From: an uncultured Candidatus Melainabacteria bacterium
GTDB taxonomy: Bacteria; Cyanobacteriota; Vampirovibrionia; Gastranaerophilales; Gastranaerophilaceae
Direction: 5' to 3'
DNA: 64,000 nucleotides
Assembly: GCA_934717745.1 (NCBI GenBank)
Contig: CAKUZB010000001.1
Coordinates: 318,046 to 382,045 of the forward strand
Below are positions 60,501 through 64,000 of the stretch, piece after piece. The notes below the pieces were generated by a model, which worked only from the letters and a program-made list of their open reading frames with translations, was not told the DNA's origin and searched no databases. Position 1 is the stretch's first letter. Each line of letters opens with the position of its first letter. The translations under genes and the position numbers were made by a program.

Positions 60501-62160
60501 TTCAAACGTTCAAGTGTTGCTTGAAGAATATAAATCTCAAATTGTTAATGAAATAAATTCCGTAAAACAAGCAATGTGGGATTTCAAAAATGATGATGAA
60601 ATTGGTAAAGACTTAAAAGTTATTAGCCAAAAAATGGATTTAATTGCGTTAAATGATGACGTTAAATTCGAAATTGACAAGTCTTTACAAGAAATTAGAA
60701 ATACAGTTAAAGACCAACAAAAATTCTTAAATACTATTAATATCTTGGAAACTTTGGCTTCTCTTGATGATATTAATAAAATGAAAGGTATTGAACAATT
60801 ATCAAAATTGTCTGAAATTATCAGTGTTGAAAAGTTGAATGCCTTAAATAAATTGACTCTTTTAGATAAATTGAAAAATCTGGATTGTCTTGATGAGTTA
60901 CAAAAAATTCCAAAACTTTCAGGCATGATTGAAGTTCAAGAACAATTGAGGACTGTAATCAATGGTTTAGACCAAAAATTGAATGTATTTTCTAAAAACT
61001 ATTCAACTCTTGATATTTTTACAGAAGATGTTAAAAATGAATTTAATGCGTTCAAGAATGATTTAAACACTGCAAAAACAGCGATTATGAAGCATGTTTT
61101 AAATGTATTTGAACAACTTTCTTTCGTTGTTGAAGGTGAAGAAATTAAAGATTTTGTTGATGAAAAAACTCAAACAATTTTAGAGGCTATTGCGACAAAT
61201 GAAGCCGTAAATCAAGAAGTTAAAACAATCAAACACGCTATAGATTCTTTAAAACCTTTGGAATACAAGGATATTGAAGAAGAAGTTAAAAAGATTGATG
61301 CTGTTTCTGAAAAGGTCGACGGAATTTCAGAAAAGATTGATAATGTTCCAACAGCGTTACATGAACAAGTTGAAATAATGAAACAACAACTTAACCAATT
61401 ACGTGTAGGTTCGTCTGAAGATAGTGGTGATTATAGTTATTCAATGCAAGACGTTGAATCGGATATTGCACGTTTAAGACTTGCTTTAGACGATATTAAA
61501 AAGGTTGTTGAAACAAATTCCTTGAAAGAAATTGCAGATTACGTTAATGAAATTGTTCGTCAAGTTGACAGCATGAAATTTAATATCAGCCAAGATGATA
61601 TTTTTAAAATGAAAGTTGATATTGAACGTATTACTTCTGACGTTGTAAGTATTAGTTCCAGAACAAATAAATTGTTACTTGCATCAGATGAATCTGCAAA
61701 TGCTTTGAATACTTCAATTTTATCATTCAAAAACACAATTTCAGATTTGTATGAGGGCTTGAAAAAATTAGATTATACTGAAATTACTCAAGCGTTAGAT
61801 AATATAAAATCTAAAGTTGATGATAATGCAAAACAACAAAATAATACGGTTGAATCTGTTGCTAAACTTTCAATTTGGGCGGATAGTGCAGATGAAAAAT
61901 TAACAGATGTATCTGAAACTTTAAATAAATTGAAAAAAGCAATGCCTTCTAACGAAGCCGTTTTAGATGAATTAGATACAAAATTTGCAAAACAACAACA
62001 ACGTATTGAAGCATTAGAAGAAAAACTTGATGAATTACTTGCAATTCAAGGTAACAGTGATTCTTCAAATATGTCTAAAAAACTTACTGATATTGATAAA
62101 CAATTGACACGTTTAAACAAAAGTATTGAAAGACTTACTTCTTATGTAGATGAGGAATAA
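57523..62160 (+). CDS. Giant coiled-coil protein (1545 aa)
   Basis: The largest gene in the window. The protein is acidic and almost wholly helical, with heptad-like spacing of Leu, Ile and Val over its length and recurring stretches such as LNEITLRIEAL, IDELLD-like and KLEELDELL. I see no signal peptide, no transmembrane helix, no nucleotide-binding motif and almost no Cys. Pro is scarce except in short breaks (about 640-700 and 790-820), suggesting several rods joined by hinges. It could be a cytoskeletal, cell-shape or nucleoid-associated scaffold. It differs from SMC proteins in lacking ATPase heads, and from chemoreceptors in lacking the signalling hairpin. cutA follows after one base. 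Confidence 0.85.
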   Translation: MADGFNIDEINKKFSELSDTLDSIKTQNALNIGDTSRALNNLVVKLDTISSSLDDEEMLELIADLKHSISDKYSYVTVKFTELETAIKEVVKNNDDLVTVPQIKELFDVLSTNLSVFSKQVMAQGDILNEITLRIEALRTDDTDKRDIIKSVNSIKTDLEKFNNGFESIILNVNNNFETMLEHVSKLDPTAEVMKMLNALTDVKNTSDTIMTAVQVVDQKQNKMSDAIEEVVSQNTKINANIKALAGQSDFDGLVRKVEGSIELITTLKGALTDANEQSQRSLLVQLDKLSAIVTKILTEEDFEVFKSELSKLVYDVIETTNVMRGDLIDTNSEFKSLAKLIEDLDLKTSFESLRTLIDDTGRNVKSSIADAISNSGIEPVKNSLNLLIEKVDQVKGSIVENSDRNSDKVSGRIDTLLELADKTREIVTYLPDTIRQGYMASEEGQRAFVEQCIRDLSTISDKLKFLQDDVASLVSPIKEGLIGEIKNLKEVVYDVKDFVSNNDEIISKITNLETIVGRVAGDFDVALHSLQENIMSYMGGIKEDCESADIKMNNFAFEFNALKGDLNKAFNDFKDASKGQNERFNSVCNGISSRFDSVMNVLSSISEQPVVLAGIKDGFDAVQHTMQDLILTISDLKVQVSANKPAVSSEQTAVSVEGVQGVSDDAVLKLEGKLNKIKDQLNFMSTDFMENLYNRSEKILDEFEPIKNAVLSFVDVDFQNVASILKDQMDAYKIGIEKLMDESVSEEARPILNNIFTGFGSVENRINNMEQAVKGALANSLKEIKDLLLQVKPLMPATSVENVEGETFGDACGSIDGLTELLDAKVVELRNDLSERFENIHKHIDEAVIPKFEEVKSKQDEILAKIETLNDKEQLNSIKSQLNELFDSIAKVNDEVLNAKISATSAITEEKISGLGEEEKSIIVDFTTNLSELANLVRHTSESIDSKIARAMSENNVQVDFESLKADIAQMLANVQSKANNITVQDNDGEPISNVQVLLEEYKSQIVNEINSVKQAMWDFKNDDEIGKDLKVISQKMDLIALNDDVKFEIDKSLQEIRNTVKDQQKFLNTINILETLASLDDINKMKGIEQLSKLSEIISVEKLNALNKLTLLDKLKNLDCLDELQKIPKLSGMIEVQEQLRTVINGLDQKLNVFSKNYSTLDIFTEDVKNEFNAFKNDLNTAKTAIMKHVLNVFEQLSFVVEGEEIKDFVDEKTQTILEAIATNEAVNQEVKTIKHAIDSLKPLEYKDIEEEVKKIDAVSEKVDGISEKIDNVPTALHEQVEIMKQQLNQLRVGSSEDSGDYSYSMQDVESDIARLRLALDDIKKVVETNSLKEIADYVNEIVRQVDSMKFNISQDDIFKMKVDIERITSDVVSISSRTNKLLLASDESANALNTSILSFKNTISDLYEGLKKLDYTEITQALDNIKSKVDDNAKQQNNTVESVAKLSIWADSADEKLTDVSETLNKLKKAMPSNEAVLDELDTKFAKQQQRIEALEEKLDELLAIQGNSDSSNMSKKLTDIDKQLTRLNKSIERLTSYVDEE

Positions 62161-62161
62161 A

Positions 62162-62479
62162 ATGGACGCAATAGTTATTTTTTGTACAGTACCAAACAAA
62201 GATGATGCAAAAAAGATTTCAAACGCACTTGTGTCTGAGCAATTGTGTGCATGCGTAAGTACTGTTGAAAAGGTTCACTCGGTATTTTCTTGGAATGGAG
62301 AACTTTGTGCAGAAAATGAAATGCTTTTAATTATCAAAACAAGACGTGAATTGTTTGATAAAATTGAAGCGGTAATCAAGGCTTTGCATTCATACAATGT
62401 TCCGGAAATTATTGGCTTACCTGTGGTTATTGGTTCAGAAGATTATTTGGGTTGGATTGCTCACGAAACAAATTTATAA
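62162..62479 (+). CDS. cutA: CutA family protein
   Basis: A 105-aa trimeric signal-type protein of the CutA family, linked to divalent metal tolerance in E. coli and widely conserved with unclear role. The sequence IVIFCTVPNKDDAKKISNALVSEQLCACVS, VFSWNGELCAENEMLLIIKTRRELFDKIEAVIKALHSYNVPEIIGLPV covers the whole family. The ATG at 62162 is one base after the stop of the coiled-coil gene, with GAGGA inside that gene as ribosome-binding site, so the two are translated together. Confidence 0.95.
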   Translation: MDAIVIFCTVPNKDDAKKISNALVSEQLCACVSTVEKVHSVFSWNGELCAENEMLLIIKTRRELFDKIEAVIKALHSYNVPEIIGLPVVIGSEDYLGWIAHETNL

Positions 62480-62482
62480 ATT

Positions 62483-63283
62483 ATGATTAAAGAGAGTAAC
62501 TTAATCGAATATATTAAAACCTTAGGGCTTGAAGTTAATACTACGACTAAAGCGAGAGGGCATTTGGGATTCTTTTTAGATGGTCGAATTGATATTTCAA
62601 AAAATACTCCGAAAGATAGAATTATACCAACTCTATTACATGAATTTACCCATTATGTTCATTCAAAATTAGAAAAAAATATTGCAAAAAGGGGAGGTTC
62701 TCTGGAAGTTATTTTTAATCAAGATGATGTTTCTGAAATTTTTAATGAATTGCTTGAAGTTACTCATTTCGTAGATAAAAATTCTTTGCACAAAAGACTT
62801 TCCGAGCATAAAGAGTTGGTAAAAAATAAAATTAAAGAGTTGGATAATGAGGTTAAAAAAGAATATCCAAATTTTCAACGCTCAAAAAAGTTTAAAGAAC
62901 TTGACCGAATTGTGAGAAAATCAAATGCAAGATATTTATTGAAATATGACAGAGTAAAAATAAAAGGGTGGTTGTTTCAAAAAACAAAAATTTTTTCAAT
63001 AGACAACATAGAACAAGATTTTCCGGAACTTAAACCCTCTGTAATTGCATTTATTCGCTTAAAATCTTATCAAAAGAAACAAACAAGAATTTCTCAAAGA
63101 ATAAATAAATTGAACAAATATTACGAACGTCCAACAGAACTTTTTGCAAGATTTGTCGAAGGATTGTATGAAAATAAGGAAACAGTTAAAATTCTCGCAC
63201 CAAAAACTACAGAACGTTTTTATGAACTTCTAAGTCAAGGCTATTATAAAGAATTGAGGAATGTTTTAGAGTTTTCTATATAA
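62483..63283 (+). CDS. Predicted zincin metallopeptidase (HEFTH, 266 aa)
   Basis: Residues 48-62 contain IPTLLHEFTHYVH, an HExxH motif with H53 and H57. A possible third ligand is the Glu of YYERPTELFARFVEGLY near residue 230, which resembles the third-ligand helix of ATLF/zincin toxins and of phage-type zincins. A Lys-rich helical insert lies between the two. There is no signal peptide. It shares no clear similarity with the three HExGH proteins. It follows cutA after three bases and is in the same operon. The substrate is unknown. Confidence 0.7.
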   Translation: MIKESNLIEYIKTLGLEVNTTTKARGHLGFFLDGRIDISKNTPKDRIIPTLLHEFTHYVHSKLEKNIAKRGGSLEVIFNQDDVSEIFNELLEVTHFVDKNSLHKRLSEHKELVKNKIKELDNEVKKEYPNFQRSKKFKELDRIVRKSNARYLLKYDRVKIKGWLFQKTKIFSIDNIEQDFPELKPSVIAFIRLKSYQKKQTRISQRINKLNKYYERPTELFARFVEGLYENKETVKILAPKTTERFYELLSQGYYKELRNVLEFSI

Positions 63284-63295
63284 AATAAAATTACC

Positions 63296-63310
63296 TGTAA
63301 ACAAATGTAA
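63296..63310. repeat. 15-base direct repeat, copy 1
   Basis: TGTAAACAAATGTAA, identical to 63928-63942. The two copies bracket the small repeat-protein gene at 63405-63794. Copy 1 lies about 15 bases before the -35-like TTGCTT of that gene. Confidence 0.8.
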
Positions 63311-63404
63311 AATTTACACTTGCTTTTTTAAAATTTATATGATACTATTAACTACACAAATAGTAGATAAAGGAATAAGAAATAAAGAATAAGGAGAACT
63401 TAAG

Positions 63405-63794
63405 ATGATTAATGCAGTTAATTCTGTAGCAAAACCCCAAAATGTTGTTTCAACAAAAAAAGTAACTACCCCTGTAGAATTGCAAAAAGGTGGACGCAAA
63501 GGCGGTGCTTATGCTTCAATCGATGAAAAACAAAATGAAAATTTATTATTAGAATTAAACTATATTGGTTCTCAATTGAAAACATTGCTTGATATGAAAG
63601 CAGGCAAAAATGTAACAGTTGAAAAAGTTGCAAATAAATTACCGGAAGATGCAAAGAAAACAACTGCTCAAAAGCAAAAAGATGATGCAATTGTTGAATT
63701 AGGATACATCGGCGATGTTCTTAAAAAAATGGTTGATGTAAATGCCGGTAAAGAGGTTGAACCAACTCCTAAGAAAAAAGCAACAAGAGGTTAA
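63405..63794 (+). CDS. Small protein with internal duplication (129 aa)
   Basis: I do not recognise a family. The ribosome-binding site is AAGGAGAA. The protein has a basic Gly/Lys-rich N-terminal part (about 25-38, KGGRKGG) and two copies of a helical unit: ENLLLELNYIGSQLKTLLDMKAGKNV (about 44-69) and DDAIVELGYIGDVLKKMVDVNAGKEV (about 92-117). A basic tail ends KKKATRG. The basic ends and helical units might bind nucleic acid or a membrane, which is speculation. It has its own promoter (TTGCTT, 17 bases, TACTAT) and strong terminator. Confidence 0.65.
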   Translation: MINAVNSVAKPQNVVSTKKVTTPVELQKGGRKGGAYASIDEKQNENLLLELNYIGSQLKTLLDMKAGKNVTVEKVANKLPEDAKKTTAQKQKDDAIVELGYIGDVLKKMVDVNAGKEVEPTPKKKATRG

Positions 63795-63820
63795 TAGTAA
63801 ATAAATTCACTTTTGTAAAT

Positions 63821-63853
63821 AAAAAAAAACGGCTACTTATGTGGCCGTTTTTT
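63821..63853 (+). terminator. Terminator after the small repeat protein
   Basis: AAAAACGGCTAC and GTGGCCGTTTTT pair with one G-T wobble around a four-base loop, followed by a long T run. Confidence 0.88.
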
Positions 63854-63927
63854 TTTGTTGTAATTTCTTTAAAATTTTTGTTTCCACAAGTCAATATTTA
63901 CCTATGTTTTAACGAATTTAAAATTTG

Positions 63928-63942
63928 TGTAAACAAATGTAA
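63928..63942. repeat. 15-base direct repeat, copy 2
   Basis: TGTAAACAAATGTAA, identical to 63296-63310. It lies in the final 150 bases of the window, which hold no gene that I can support. A regulator binding site shared with the gene beyond the window is possible. Confidence 0.75.
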
Positions 63943-64000
63943 CAAAACAGGTTAAAACCCTAAAGAAACCATGGAGTTAGACCGATAAAAAATATGTAAG

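Noticed and set aside
63960..64000. GAAACCATGG motif at the right end, also at 3052
   Set aside because: The shared ten bases are too short to be meaningful, and the ATG within opens only a five-codon frame.

Overview
The window is AT-rich, densely packed chromosomal DNA from a Gram-negative (two-membrane) bacterium. An LptD-like assembly protein, porin-like barrels, TonB-like and lipoprotein genes show the outer membrane. YidC carries a long extra domain between its first transmembrane helices, as in cyanobacterial YidC, and a prepilin starts with the FTLAE motif. Together with the absence of any photosynthesis gene, the low GC content and fermentative or gut-type metabolism (ATP-dependent PEP carboxykinase, rubredoxin, Na+/alanine and aromatic amino acid transporters), this suggests a non-photosynthetic Cyanobacteriota relative such as Gastranaerophilales (Melainabacteria). 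This is an inference without a database search. TGA is used as a stop, so the code is standard. No phage, insertion sequence, CRISPR array or rRNA was seen.

Layout. 1-3.1 kb: small Cys protein and a tandem pair of secreted-type proteins with a single annexin-like repeat. 3.1-9.3 kb: rimO, a Y-family polymerase, and a minus operon of STAND/TPR ATPase, rsmG and a DUF486 protein. 9.4-13.4 kb: a plus operon of small membrane peptide, M23 peptidase, LptD-like protein and class II aldolase. 13.6-16.6 kb: lytic transglycosylase, then a prepilin whose promoter is preceded by an (AATAG)7 microsatellite. 16.7-20.4 kb: queA-yidC, tRNA-Pro, Orn/Lys/Arg decarboxylase. 20.5-25.3 kb: porin-like protein, CHAP protein, hydrolase, methyltransferase, secreted vWA protein. 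25.2-31.2 kb: a seven-gene minus operon of envelope proteins (two TonB-like, a polytopic FHA-like protein, membrane vWA, VirB10-like) that matches no system I know. 31.2-41.3 kb: HD-GYP regulator, two members of a HExGH metallopeptidase family, and a UvrD-type helicase-nuclease with a lipoprotein. 41.4-46.4 kb: J-like protein, dxs, MerR, two hexapeptide acetyltransferases, tcdA. 46.5-52.6 kb: pckA, aromatic amino acid permease, a hypothetical/TPR pair and the third HExGH peptidase. 52.8-64 kb: PTPS-like protein, rubredoxin, fabH, tRNA-Ser, AGCS symporter, uracil-DNA glycosylase, a 1545-residue coiled-coil protein, cutA, another zincin and a small repeat protein.

The best candidates for undescribed biology are the 25.2-31.2 kb envelope operon, the three-member metallopeptidase family, the annexin-like pair (which shares a 48-nt leader with the CHAP gene 19 kb away), the microsatellite-flanked prepilin promoter, and a group of genes that look leaderless. 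No gene-free stretch exceeds about 250 bases; the larger ones are covered by promoter, terminator and repeat entries. Coordinates at alternative starts were chosen from ribosome-binding sites and family start points as stated.
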